DNA from: Erythrobacter sp.
GTDB taxonomy: Bacteria; Pseudomonadota; Alphaproteobacteria; Sphingomonadales; Sphingomonadaceae
Assembly: GCA_002695185.1 (NCBI GenBank)
Contig: NZOF01000031.1
Location: 1-22,431 of the forward strand
DNA: 22,431 nt
Direction: 5' to 3'
Shown here: positions 14,694-20,622 of the stretch, in pieces
How the letters are laid out: each line of letters begins with the position of its first letter
Numbering within the stretch: position 1 is the first letter of the stretch
The notes under the pieces: generated by a model
What the model saw: the letters and a program-made list of their open reading frames with translations, nothing else
Told to the model about the DNA's origin: nothing
Databases searched by the model: none
Translations under genes and position numbers: made by a program

Positions 14694-15908
14694 TTATGCG
14701 ACGTTGCCGAAGTCGCCGTAGATGAACGAATTCGGTCGCTTCTTGCCCAAGCCAATTCGCTTCTCAGCCCTTATCGTGAGCTTGTTGCGCACGAAATTGT
14801 CACGGTCCTGGTCGGAGATGCGCACTTCCGTCTGCATCCGGTCATAGTAGGCCGCGCCACGCTTGAACGGCCCAACAAGGAACTTGTCGATATTCATGGC
14901 CTTGGTCGGCACAACAGGCTGGCCGAAGAGGGTGGCGCGGTTCTGGCCCTGCGGATTGGCGATGATATAGCCGCCCGCTGCATCCTTGGTCAGAAGGAGG
15001 CGCAGCCAGTCGGACGGGTGGATGACGATGCCGTCCGGCTCCACGTCGGTTAGGGCCGCCTGAAGGAGCGCAAGCCCGATCTGGTCAATCATCGTCTGGC
15101 CTGCCACGGTGAACGGGGCGGCATAGGCGGTAGCGCCAACAGCCAGCCCGGTCAGATGCTCGCCGGTGCCGTCGCCATAGATCAACTCGGCTTCTTCGTT
15201 CAAATCGAGGCCGTAGCGCAGTTCACCGTCGATCAGGCCCTCCAGCTGCGGCACGTCGTCAATGATCTGGCGGGACGCTTCGACCCAGTGCGCGATGGTC
15301 CTGATCTTGGTGTCCTTCAATTCCCACTTGTAGGACGATTCCGGCTTCAGCGCGCCTTCTGCGACAACCCCGGCCGCGTTCGTCCGCTCGGTCTGAACCG
15401 GCGTTTCAACGACGCCGGTTTCCGTATTGATGATGGTCAGCAGATCCCGGACCACCAGCCGACGCTGCGGCATGGATACCACTTCATCGCGCTGCGGCAC
15501 GATCAGGTCGCCAGCCGAGGCGCCGCTGTCGATTGCCTTCATCGCGCACCGCATTTCGCGCGGCCGGTCCTGCGCCTCCATGTCCACATAGGCTTTGAAG
15601 CGTTCGGAATCGGTGAACTGGCGGCCCCATGCCGTGGCCCCCGGATCGCCCAGCATCGAAACGGCCCCGCGCTGGCCTTGCGCCATCTTCTGCGACAGTT
15701 CGGTGATCTCGCTGCGCAATTCGCCCAAGCGCTCATCGGTGGACTTCTCGCCCTCCTTCACCTTTTCCAGCGCCTTGGTGACGGTGGCGATATGCTCATC
15801 CAGCACGTCCTCGACGCTCTTGGCGTTCTTCGTTTTGACGATCGGGATATCCAGATGGGCGCTGGCGCGCATGGCGGCGCGGAACTTCAACAGACGGTCG
15901 GTAAACAT
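14694..15908 (-). CDS. HK97-fold major capsid protein carried by the element
   Basis: The 404-residue protein starts at ATG 15908 behind GGGAG. Residues 1-75 form a charged, helical delta/scaffold domain (SVEDVLDEHIATVTKALEKV) unlike that of the helper capsid protein. From ITELSQKMAQ onward the two proteins align through the whole HK97 fold. The element has RTIAHWVEASRQIIDDVPQL where the helper has RTIAHWVPVSRQAMDDIPQL, DGIVIHPSDWLRLLLTKDA against DGIVIHPTQWANIELTKDA, and a nearly shared RISDQDRDNF segment. It is therefore a divergent paralogue, not a recent duplication. The delta domain governs scaffold behaviour and shell size in HK97-type capsids, so this protein could form a shell suited to a 10-kb genome. 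Confidence 0.93.
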   Translation of the reverse strand: MFTDRLLKFRAAMRASAHLDIPIVKTKNAKSVEDVLDEHIATVTKALEKVKEGEKSTDERLGELRSEITELSQKMAQGQRGAVSMLGDPGATAWGRQFTDSERFKAYVDMEAQDRPREMRCAMKAIDSGASAGDLIVPQRDEVVSMPQRRLVVRDLLTIINTETGVVETPVQTERTNAAGVVAEGALKPESSYKWELKDTKIRTIAHWVEASRQIIDDVPQLEGLIDGELRYGLDLNEEAELIYGDGTGEHLTGLAVGATAYAAPFTVAGQTMIDQIGLALLQAALTDVEPDGIVIHPSDWLRLLLTKDAAGGYIIANPQGQNRATLFGQPVVPTKAMNIDKFLVGPFKRGAAYYDRMQTEVRISDQDRDNFVRNKLTIRAEKRIGLGKKRPNSFIYGDFGNVA

Positions 15909-15909
15909 G

Positions 15910-16527
15910 TTATTTCACTCCCATGAGAGTTGCGATGTTTCGGGTGGATTGCGCCAGGCGCTCGGCGACCTGCGCCATAGCCTGATCGTCTTTTGCTTCG
16001 TCGGCGGCGCGAAAGGCGGCGGCGGCGGCGGCCTTGGCGCGGCGACCGGACAGGCCGATCTCCCGCAGGTGATCCTCAAGCTCGCGGACATTCGCCACGG
16101 ACTTGACCTGCTCGACATAGGTGAGAGGGTTGGAGGGGATCGCGACCAACGAGATTTCCCATAGGTCGGCCTTTGTGATGACCTTGCCTCTGGCTTCGCG
16201 CTGGAGATAGCCGACCGACAGGCCGGTGAGGGCGCCAGCTTTCGCAAGCGCATACGCCTCTTGCCCGTCGGGCGCGCTCAGCGCCAACGTGCCGGATGCG
16301 TGAAGCCCTTTGCTGTTTTCCGCCAAGCTATCCCACTTCCCAACAGGGCGGGATTTATCGTGGTGCAGCAGCATGGCGACGGGCCGGGATCCGCGAAGGC
16401 TCTCGGTAAATGCGCCGGGCGCGAACGTCTCGCCATGGCTGTCGACATTGCCATAGCCAGCCGCAAGGCCGGATATCTGACCCTCGGCCAGCTTCTTCAA
16501 ATCTAGGGGGTGGTAAGCGTGTTCCAT
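15910..16527 (-). CDS. HK97 family prohead protease carried by the element
   Basis: This 205-residue protein is shorter than the helper protease but keeps the full core. GQISGLAAGYGNVDSHGETF is near residue 16, the catalytic-His block VAMLLHHDKSRPVGKW near residue 50, the catalytic-Ser block ALTGLSVGYLQRE near residue 98, and DLWEISLVAIPSNPLTYVE near residue 120. A short Ala-rich helical tail follows. Its stop is one base from the capsid start, so the two form a matched protease-capsid pair. That pairing is needed because the protease must recognise its own capsid's delta domain. The ribosome binding site is weak. No portal gene precedes it, unlike in complete phages. Confidence 0.92.
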   Translation of the reverse strand: MEHAYHPLDLKKLAEGQISGLAAGYGNVDSHGETFAPGAFTESLRGSRPVAMLLHHDKSRPVGKWDSLAENSKGLHASGTLALSAPDGQEAYALAKAGALTGLSVGYLQREARGKVITKADLWEISLVAIPSNPLTYVEQVKSVANVRELEDHLREIGLSGRRAKAAAAAAFRAADEAKDDQAMAQVAERLAQSTRNIATLMGVK

Positions 16528-16666
16528 ATGCGCAGTCCGACAGCTCGCCCGAAGGCGTTTTCTAAGCCGTCGCCGGCGCGCATCTCACGCGGTAGGCGGG
16601 GTGTCGTCGCACATCCCATGCGTTGACGCGCCAGCGATAGCAAGAACATGGCGGAAACGAAAGGCC

Positions 16667-17068
16667 TTAGTGCGCCTTCGACGTTTCTTCGATTGCGTCG
16701 CCATTCTGGTCCACGAGTGTTGCCAACCCTCGCAACCAGTGCGCGGCACCAGCCGCGCCGCGCGTCCGGGCGACCCGCTCCACAAGGGTGTTGCCGATTG
16801 TTACGACTGCGATGCGCTCATCCACGCCCGCGACCATGAGCGAATTGATAAATTCATGCGCCTTGCGGGCTAGATCGACCATCTCCCTCTCGTCCATGGA
16901 CATGGGATCGCGCGGCCCCGCCACCTCGATCTTACCAGCCTCGACCCGGAGGCCCGCGGCAAGCGCCGAATGGGTTACTCCCCCTGCTTCGATGAGCTCG
17001 CGGGCAAGATTTGCGATGGCAGTGCAGAAATTTCGGATGGCCTCTGGCTTGTGTTCGTCATTCAGCAT
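16667..17068 (-). CDS. Element protein upstream of protease, unknown function
   Basis: The 133-residue protein starts at ATG 17068, chosen for its AAGGAG site; the longer upstream frame crosses the non-coding site at 17151-17228. It begins MLNDEHKPEAIRNFCTAIAN and is largely helical (LARELIEAGGVTHSALAAGL, FINSLMVAGVDERIAVVTIG). It ends WLRGLATLVDQNGDAIEETS. The middle segment (THSALAAGLRVEAGKIE) could be an HTH-like element but is not convincing. It is the first gene after the candidate packaging site and precedes the protease by about 140 bp. Capsid-size determinant, packaging adaptor or regulator are all possible. I do not recognise it. Confidence 0.65.
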   Translation of the reverse strand: MLNDEHKPEAIRNFCTAIANLARELIEAGGVTHSALAAGLRVEAGKIEVAGPRDPMSMDEREMVDLARKAHEFINSLMVAGVDERIAVVTIGNTLVERVARTRGAAGAAHWLRGLATLVDQNGDAIEETSKAH

Positions 17069-17150
17069 TGATCGTCTCCTTTTCGTAGGAAAAATGGGCG
17101 GTTGGGAAAGGTGAGGGGGTGGCCAGCGCGGCGCGGCGGCCCCAAGAAGC

Positions 17151-17228
17151 GAAAACTGTATTAGCAAACACTTTCGGGTCGGGAGCGGTGTCCTATCGGA
17201 GGGCGCTCCAACTTTGCGACCACCCCCC
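17151..17228. other. Candidate packaging (cos-like) site of the element
   Basis: The stretch shares an ordered set of blocks with 20541-20622, next to the helper's small terminase: GC(A/G)AAAA(T/C)TGTATTAGC at the start, GGTGTCC 29-30 bp later, and CTTT(N)CGACC followed by a C-run at exactly the same offset (54 bp from GTATTAGC). Spacing is kept while the bases between have diverged, as in a protein-binding site under selection. On the minus strand the C-run is a G-tract, reminiscent of cos ends of 3'-overhang siphophages. The alternative is a shared late promoter/operator (TACAGT here, TACAAT in the helper). Confidence 0.6.
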
Positions 17229-17240
17229 ACCCTGGGCGGC

Positions 17241-17447
17241 TCAGGCCGGCCGGACGGCTTCGACCATCGCCTTGACGACACGGCGCGCCTTGGCCATCCC
17301 GACACGGCTGGCCAGCTGTTCGAAACAGATCATCATGAGCGTCGTCGTGGCTCGCGCCTGGTCGGCGCCCTCGTCGCCAGCGGCCATGATGAACGCATCG
17401 TGCAAGCGGCGAGCTTCAAGGCAAAGCTTCTCGTTCTCGGTCATCAT
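17241..17447 (-). CDS. Small helical protein coupled to antirepressor, unknown
   Basis: The protein has 68 residues from ATG 17447, overlapping the antirepressor stop (ATGATGA); ATG 17444 is an alternative one codon later. The sequence MMTENEKLCLEARRLHDAFI, then ATTTLMMICFEQLASRVGM, is all helical, with a basic C-terminus (AKARRVVKAMVEAVRPA). It is too short for an HTH regulator of known type but could pair with or modulate the antirepressor. It ends just before the candidate packaging site. No family is recognised. Confidence 0.6.
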   Translation of the reverse strand: MMTENEKLCLEARRLHDAFIMAAGDEGADQARATTTLMMICFEQLASRVGMAKARRVVKAMVEAVRPA

Positions 17448-18184
17448 GCGCCCGCCTTCAACTCTGCCAGCCGCGCCAAGCCTTTCGGCGTCACCACGAC
17501 CTGTTCGACCCACTTGTCGGGCCGGCCGCGCACGGTGATGGTCGTGCCCTTGTGCTCCAGCAGCTTGGCTTCCAGCTTTGCGCCGAACGCGACGAAGTGG
17601 CCGCCTTCGCTGCGCCGGTATATCCAGTGATTGGCCTCCATCCACGCGAACAGGCGGCGCGGCTGGGCGTTCAGCGCCTTTGCCGCGTCGGTGATGCACA
17701 GGGAGCCGCGGGCATCGGTCAGTCGATCGAGCGCTTCGGCCTTCGGAGATAGCTTTGCGATCTGCTCGCTGGCATTCATGGTCCGGCTGGTATGCTCCAA
17801 TAGCAGGCGCTGGAGCGTCGCCGGATCGTTGAGGTCCAGCGACGGAGCGGGGCTGCCATACTGCCCGGTCCGCAAGACGGTCGGCACAACCTCTGCTGTG
17901 ATCCACTTGCGCACACGGTATGGCAGGGTGCCGGGCTTCATCGCGCCCCGGCAACGCAGCATCAGCGTCAGCAGTCCCGCGAGACTGACGATCGTGGCAT
18001 CCGATCCCGACCCTAGGTTTAACCGAGACTTCTCGGTGTCATCCAAACGGCTGGCCGCATCGCTGGGATTGCGGATGCCGAGCAGGCCGCAAGCGTCGGC
18101 AAGGACGAACCACGGCTGGCCGCCCTGGTCGCTGATCGCCCTGATAGCGTGGCTCTCGAACTGGAAAGGGATGATGTCATTCAT
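17444..18184 (-). CDS. ant: Phage antirepressor (BRO-N and KilAC domains)
   Basis: I chose ATG 18184 (MNDIIPFQFESHAIRAISDQ), which overlaps the stop of the replication gene; 62 codons upstream in frame are shadow sequence. The 246-residue protein has a BRO-N domain at about residues 5-105: PWFVLADACGLLGIRNPSDA, then LTLMLRCRGAMKPGTLPYRV and RKWITAEVVPTVLRTGQYG. Its C-terminal ANT/KilAC domain at about 140-240 contains ITDAAKALNAQPRRLFAWME, NHWIYRR and a GLARLAEL end. Such proteins relieve repression, usually by binding phage repressors. No CI-like repressor is visible in the element, so the target may be the helper's repressor or a gene outside the window. It is co-translated with the replication gene, so it is made with the early genes. 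Confidence 0.9.
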   Translation of the reverse strand: MNDIIPFQFESHAIRAISDQGGQPWFVLADACGLLGIRNPSDAASRLDDTEKSRLNLGSGSDATIVSLAGLLTLMLRCRGAMKPGTLPYRVRKWITAEVVPTVLRTGQYGSPAPSLDLNDPATLQRLLLEHTSRTMNASEQIAKLSPKAEALDRLTDARGSLCITDAAKALNAQPRRLFAWMEANHWIYRRSEGGHFVAFGAKLEAKLLEHKGTTITVRGRPDKWVEQVVVTPKGLARLAELKAGA

Positions 18185-18828
18185 GACGGTCTCCGTCGTC
18201 CGTTGGCTTTGAGGTCGGTGACGATGGCAAGGCGGTCGCGCGCCCATGCGGCATGGGTCGCGGACAGGCCCTCGCGTCCCAGGAACATGGATAGGGCTTC
18301 CTGCCAGTGGTCTAGGTTCGTGCTGTCGCCAGTGAGGCCGACAAAGGCGCGCTCTGTATGCGCCACCCATTCCAGAACAGCGGGGTCGCTCGAATATCCC
18401 CCTGCACCCCCTGAAGATGCTTTAGCATCTGAAGGGGAATGGTTGTTCTTTGGTAGTTTGGGTGTCTGTCTGACACGGGTAGGCGTCTGTGGGGCACCGG
18501 TGCCTGTCTGACACCCGTGTCCCTCTGACACCTGTGTCTGTGAGACACCCCCCACAGCATTTCGGGGGTGGACGTTGTAGGCGGTGCCTTTGCCCGGAAC
18601 GGCTCGCCGGGTGATATGCCCAGCCGCCTCAAGCGCCTTGGCTGCCCGCTGCACCGTCCGGCGAGCCATGCCGGTCTTCTCTGCCATGTAGGCGATCGAA
18701 GGCCACGCATTGCCCTTGGCGTTTGCCATGAAGGCGAGCAGCACCAGAACCGCGCGTTGATGCTGGTCTAGGCCCGGCGCGTCATAGGCGGCGCGGATCA
18801 GCCCGAAGCCCGACTGCGCCGCACTCAC
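18181..18828 (-). CDS. Winged-helix replication initiator of the element
   Basis: The protein has 215 residues and begins with GTG 18828, which overlaps the stop of the excisionase-like gene. Residues 1-90 form a helix-turn-helix/winged-helix domain of the phage replication-protein type: LDQHQRAVLVLLAFMANAKG, WPSIAYMAEKTGMARRTVQR, AAKALEAAGHITRRAVPGKG. Residues 95-130 are low complexity (SQTQVSEGHGCQTGTGAPQT), because the DNA there is an array of palindromic iterons. The C-terminus (about 150-215, VLEWVAHTERAFVGLTGDST) may contact replication partners. The design, an initiator gene that contains its own binding sites, is that of lambda O. No helicase or primase gene accompanies it, so host or helper replication proteins must be recruited. 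Confidence 0.85.
   Translation of the reverse strand: MSAAQSGFGLIRAAYDAPGLDQHQRAVLVLLAFMANAKGNAWPSIAYMAEKTGMARRTVQRAAKALEAAGHITRRAVPGKGTAYNVHPRNAVGGVSQTQVSEGHGCQTGTGAPQTPTRVRQTPKLPKNNHSPSDAKASSGGAGGYSSDPAVLEWVAHTERAFVGLTGDSTNLDHWQEALSMFLGREGLSATHAAWARDRLAIVTDLKANGRRRPS
18421..18547. other. Candidate replication origin with five iterons
   Basis: Five 13-bp interrupted palindromes of the form TGTCnnnnnGACA lie at 18463, 18484, 18501, 18518 and 18535 (start positions). The spacing is 21, 17, 17 and 17 bp; three are perfect in the arms and two deviate slightly. A comparatively AT-rich stretch (18421-18461) flanks one side, as the unwinding element does in lambda ori. The array lies inside the initiator gene. 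An alternative is an autoregulatory operator. Confidence 0.75.
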
Positions 18829-19031
18829 TCACCGCCGGCTGCGCGCGCCGCCGCCTCCTGCGCCTCGAAATGCTTGGCGAGGGTCGACTTCCGGGCGCAA
18901 ACCCTCGCGCCGATCTTGAAGGTCGGGAGGTGTCCGCGATCATGCATTTGAGCGACCTGTTTAGGGCGCAGTTTCAGATGCGCGGCGATCGCCTCTACCC
19001 CATAAAGCAGGTCGGTCTCTTCGTCGATCAT
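18825..19031 (-). CDS. AlpA/excisionase-like DNA-binding protein
   Basis: The 68-residue protein begins at ATG 19031 with an AGGAG site. DLLYGVEAIAAHLKLRPKQV, then AQMHDRGHLPTFKIGARVCA, is the winged-helix pattern of MerR/AlpA/excisionase-type proteins: a recognition helix, then the 'LP-x-FKIG' wing. An Ala/Glu-rich helix follows. It is the first gene inside the right end of the element, directly next to attR and the right arm sites. An excisionase that also regulates the operon would sit here, as AlpA/Vis-like proteins do in P4-type satellites. It overlaps the replication gene start (GTGA), so excision and replication genes are co-expressed. Confidence 0.82.
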   Translation of the reverse strand: MIDEETDLLYGVEAIAAHLKLRPKQVAQMHDRGHLPTFKIGARVCARKSTLAKHFEAQEAAARAAGGE

Positions 19032-19043
19032 GTGTATCTCCTT

Positions 19044-19103
19044 TGCGCAATTGTTGCGTAAATGAGCGGCGGGGCCGCCCGAGAAACTGGCGGTTTTCTG
19101 CGG
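19044..19103. repeat. Putative integrase/excisionase arm-type sites, right end
   Basis: The stretch holds tgcgcaattgttgcgtaa (19044-19061) and tttctgcgg (19095-19103), matching the left-end copies in the same orientation. The 18-mer overlaps the leader of the excisionase-like gene, immediately upstream of its ribosome binding site. Bound protein there could also repress that gene. Confidence 0.6.
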
Positions 19104-19141
19104 GTTCGCGGGGATAGAGAGGGGAGCGCGCCAGAAGCACG

Positions 19142-19163
19142 AAAAAGGGGCCGGATGGCCCCT
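19142..19163 (-). terminator. Rho-independent terminator at element boundary
   Basis: Reading on the minus strand, AGGGGCC-atcc-GGCCCCT forms a perfect 7-bp stem with a 4-base loop, followed at once by TTTTTC. It lies between attR and the first element gene. It should stop transcripts that arrive from the helper's small terminase and terL N-terminal half. This insulates the element and also cuts the helper late operon while the element is integrated. Confidence 0.8.
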
Positions 19164-19185
19164 AAGTGTCAGTAATATCTATGTT

Positions 19186-20052
19186 TTATTGGCTCGGATA
19201 AAGAACCCGGAAGCCATTCTCCGCCGATGGCATGCGCGCCGCCTTCTCGGCCGCCGCCAGCAATTCAACCTTGGACCGGAACGTGCCCAGCGCCGGGTTC
19301 GCCGCCTTGTGCGCCTCGGGATCGAGCAGTTCAGCCTTGGGATCGGCAGCATAAAGCCGCACGACGATCTTCGGGTCTTTCGAGCGAAGCGCATCGTCGA
19401 TCTTGATCGACAGCATGTCCGCATCAGTTGGAGCCTGCGTCGATATGATGAGCCGCAGCGCATCGTCATATGCGCCGGATGCCGTCTCGATTGCTTCCAC
19501 GAAGTCATCGAGCGGCCCACGCACCTGGCCCAGCTCGTCAAGGATCGCCAGCACCGGGGACAGGCCGTGCGCCGTGCCAGCCTCCGCCGATAGCGCCTCA
19601 TAGGTGACGTTCAGCGCCAGCCCGATCAGCGTCTTGGCCGACGGGATCACCCGCACCAGCACCTTCAGCTTCGGGTTCAGCTTGACCATCTTCCAGGCCA
19701 GATTGAACACCAGCGCGGCCTGCTTACGCGACCGCGCGCCAGATACGATCTGGCTATTCAGTCGGGCCTCCGGGCCGACGAGATGAACGAGCAGCAGGCA
19801 GGCGATGAGGGCAGTCTTGCCGTTCTTGCGTGCCATGCTGAGGATGCCCTCAGTTGTGACCGCAGGATTGTCATAGACCGACCAGATGAAATCTTTCTGG
19901 AAAAGGTCCAGGCGGATCGGCTGCCCGACCAGCTTACCCTCGGGAACCAGGCAATATTTCTCGATGAACGCGATGGCCCGGTCGCCGCGCGTCTTGGGCT
20001 TATGATCCCCTTCGAACGTCGGCGGCGGGATCGCGCCGCGCGGCAGGCTCAC
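19186..20052 (-). pseudogene. terL: Large terminase, N-terminal ATPase half (split by element)
   Basis: The 288-codon frame starts at GTG 20052 and overlaps the small terminase stop (GTGA). It contains the packaging ATPase: Walker A-like MARKNGKTALIACLL near residue 92, Walker B VLAILDELGQV near residue 168, and coupling motif RLIISTQAPT near residue 200. The genuine sequence runs to ENGFR at the core (19208-19214). The last six codons (VLYPSQ, then TAA at 19188) come from the element. The nuclease domain is at 8013-8765. A stable ATPase-only protein might still be made from this frame and could have a dominant effect, but it could not cut DNA. Confidence 0.93.
19208..19214. other. attR core (7-bp overlap)
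   Basis: This is the second copy of cggaagc. On the minus strand, terL sequence GAGAATG precedes the GCTTCCG core and element sequence GGTTCTT follows it. Replacing the element side with the left-junction CAACCTC restores the terminase frame (GFRNLYLNQ). Confidence 0.85.
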
Positions 20053-20519
20053 TGGAGCGTGCCCGGCCTCGCCAGCAGGTCATCGTCATCCTCGGCGAGC
20101 GGATTATGGCCTCCCTCAATTTCCCGCGCGTGCTCTCGACGCTTGTTCACGTCGCGCTGCTCGCCGTTCTTCGCACGATTATCGAGGCCAAGCGCCCGGC
20201 GCAGCGTCACGATGCGGCGCGCCAGCTTATCGCTAAGCTCGATCGTCTCCATCATCGTCGTCACCTGGACGTTGCCCCCGCGGTCGACGGAGAACGATGC
20301 CACCTTCTCCGCGTCCGCCATCGCCCGCGCCAGATTGGCGGCGACAGCCAGGTCGGCGTCCGTCCATTCGGATCGGGCTTTTTCAGCGATCACCGAATCC
20401 CAAAATGGGCGGTCACCACGACGCAGTTTCAGGTGCTTGGGCGGCGACAAATCCTTGGTGGAGGCGGCCATTACGGACAGCGCGCCCTCGGCGCTGTCGA
20501 TGCGCTGGCGTCGGCTCAT
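20049..20519 (-). CDS. terS: Terminase small subunit
   Basis: The 156-residue protein starts at ATG 20519 behind GGGAGG. It contains SPPKHLKLRRGDRPFWDSVI, typical of alphaproteobacterial HK97-like small terminases. A helical central part follows (LAVAANLARAMADAEKVASF, then TIELSDKLARRIVTLRRALG), suited to oligomer formation. The C-terminus is basic then acidic (NKRREHAREIEG, then AEDDDDL), the usual contact with the large subunit. It lies between HNH and terL and ends overlapping terL. It should recognise the helper's packaging site and, if the site at 17151-17228 is a mimic, the element's too. Confidence 0.85.
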   Translation of the reverse strand: MSRRQRIDSAEGALSVMAASTKDLSPPKHLKLRRGDRPFWDSVIAEKARSEWTDADLAVAANLARAMADAEKVASFSVDRGGNVQVTTMMETIELSDKLARRIVTLRRALGLDNRAKNGEQRDVNKRREHAREIEGGHNPLAEDDDDLLARPGTLQ

Positions 20520-20540
20520 CGGCGGGCCTCCCGGTCCAGA

Positions 20541-20622
20541 GCAAAAATTGTATTAGCGATGACATTGTGGGGCGAGGTCGGTGTCCGCCCTGATCGGCCC
20601 TGACTTTCGACCCACCCCCCCC
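20541..20622. other. Candidate helper cos/packaging site
   Basis: The 100-bp gap between the HNH and small terminase genes contains GTATTAGC (20550), GGTGTCC (20580), CTTTCGACCCA (20604) and a C-run (20615-20622). The same blocks recur at matching offsets inside the element at 17151-17228. The location beside HNH and terS suits cos of HK97-like phages. A promoter for terS (TACAAT on the minus strand, about 30 bp from its start) is an alternative or overlapping function. Confidence 0.6.

Larger units (their letters stand above)
8755..19214. mobile_element. Integrated satellite-like element inside terL
   Basis: The element has an excised size of 10,453 bp with one core copy. It is bounded by a 7-bp direct repeat and separates the ATPase and nuclease halves of the helper's large terminase. 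A tyrosine integrase is at one end and an excisionase-like gene at the other. Between them are a replication initiator with embedded iterons, an antirepressor, a candidate packaging site, a prohead protease, a major capsid protein and a tape measure protein, plus five small unknown genes. There is no terminase, portal, connector, tube, tail fibre or lysis gene, so it cannot be a self-sufficient phage. Gene density is high and no frame is broken, which argues against a decaying prophage remnant. The satellite interpretation is inferred from this gene set. Confidence 0.88.

Noticed and set aside
18463..18547. Possible CRISPR array
   Set aside because: The units are 13-bp palindromes with 4-8-bp gaps inside a coding gene. 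There are no spacers of 30-40 bp and no cas genes, so iterons are the better reading.
8755..19214. Decaying second prophage in tandem
   Set aside because: It has no portal, terminase, connector, tube or lysis genes, yet every gene present is intact and tightly packed, and both ends are precise att sites inside terL. A selective satellite gene set explains this better, though ancient derivation from a prophage is likely.
8013..20052. Intein or intron in terL
   Set aside because: The insertion has its own promoter/terminator structure, in-frame stops right at both junctions, an integrase and a 7-bp direct repeat. No intein or group I/II intron motif borders the core.
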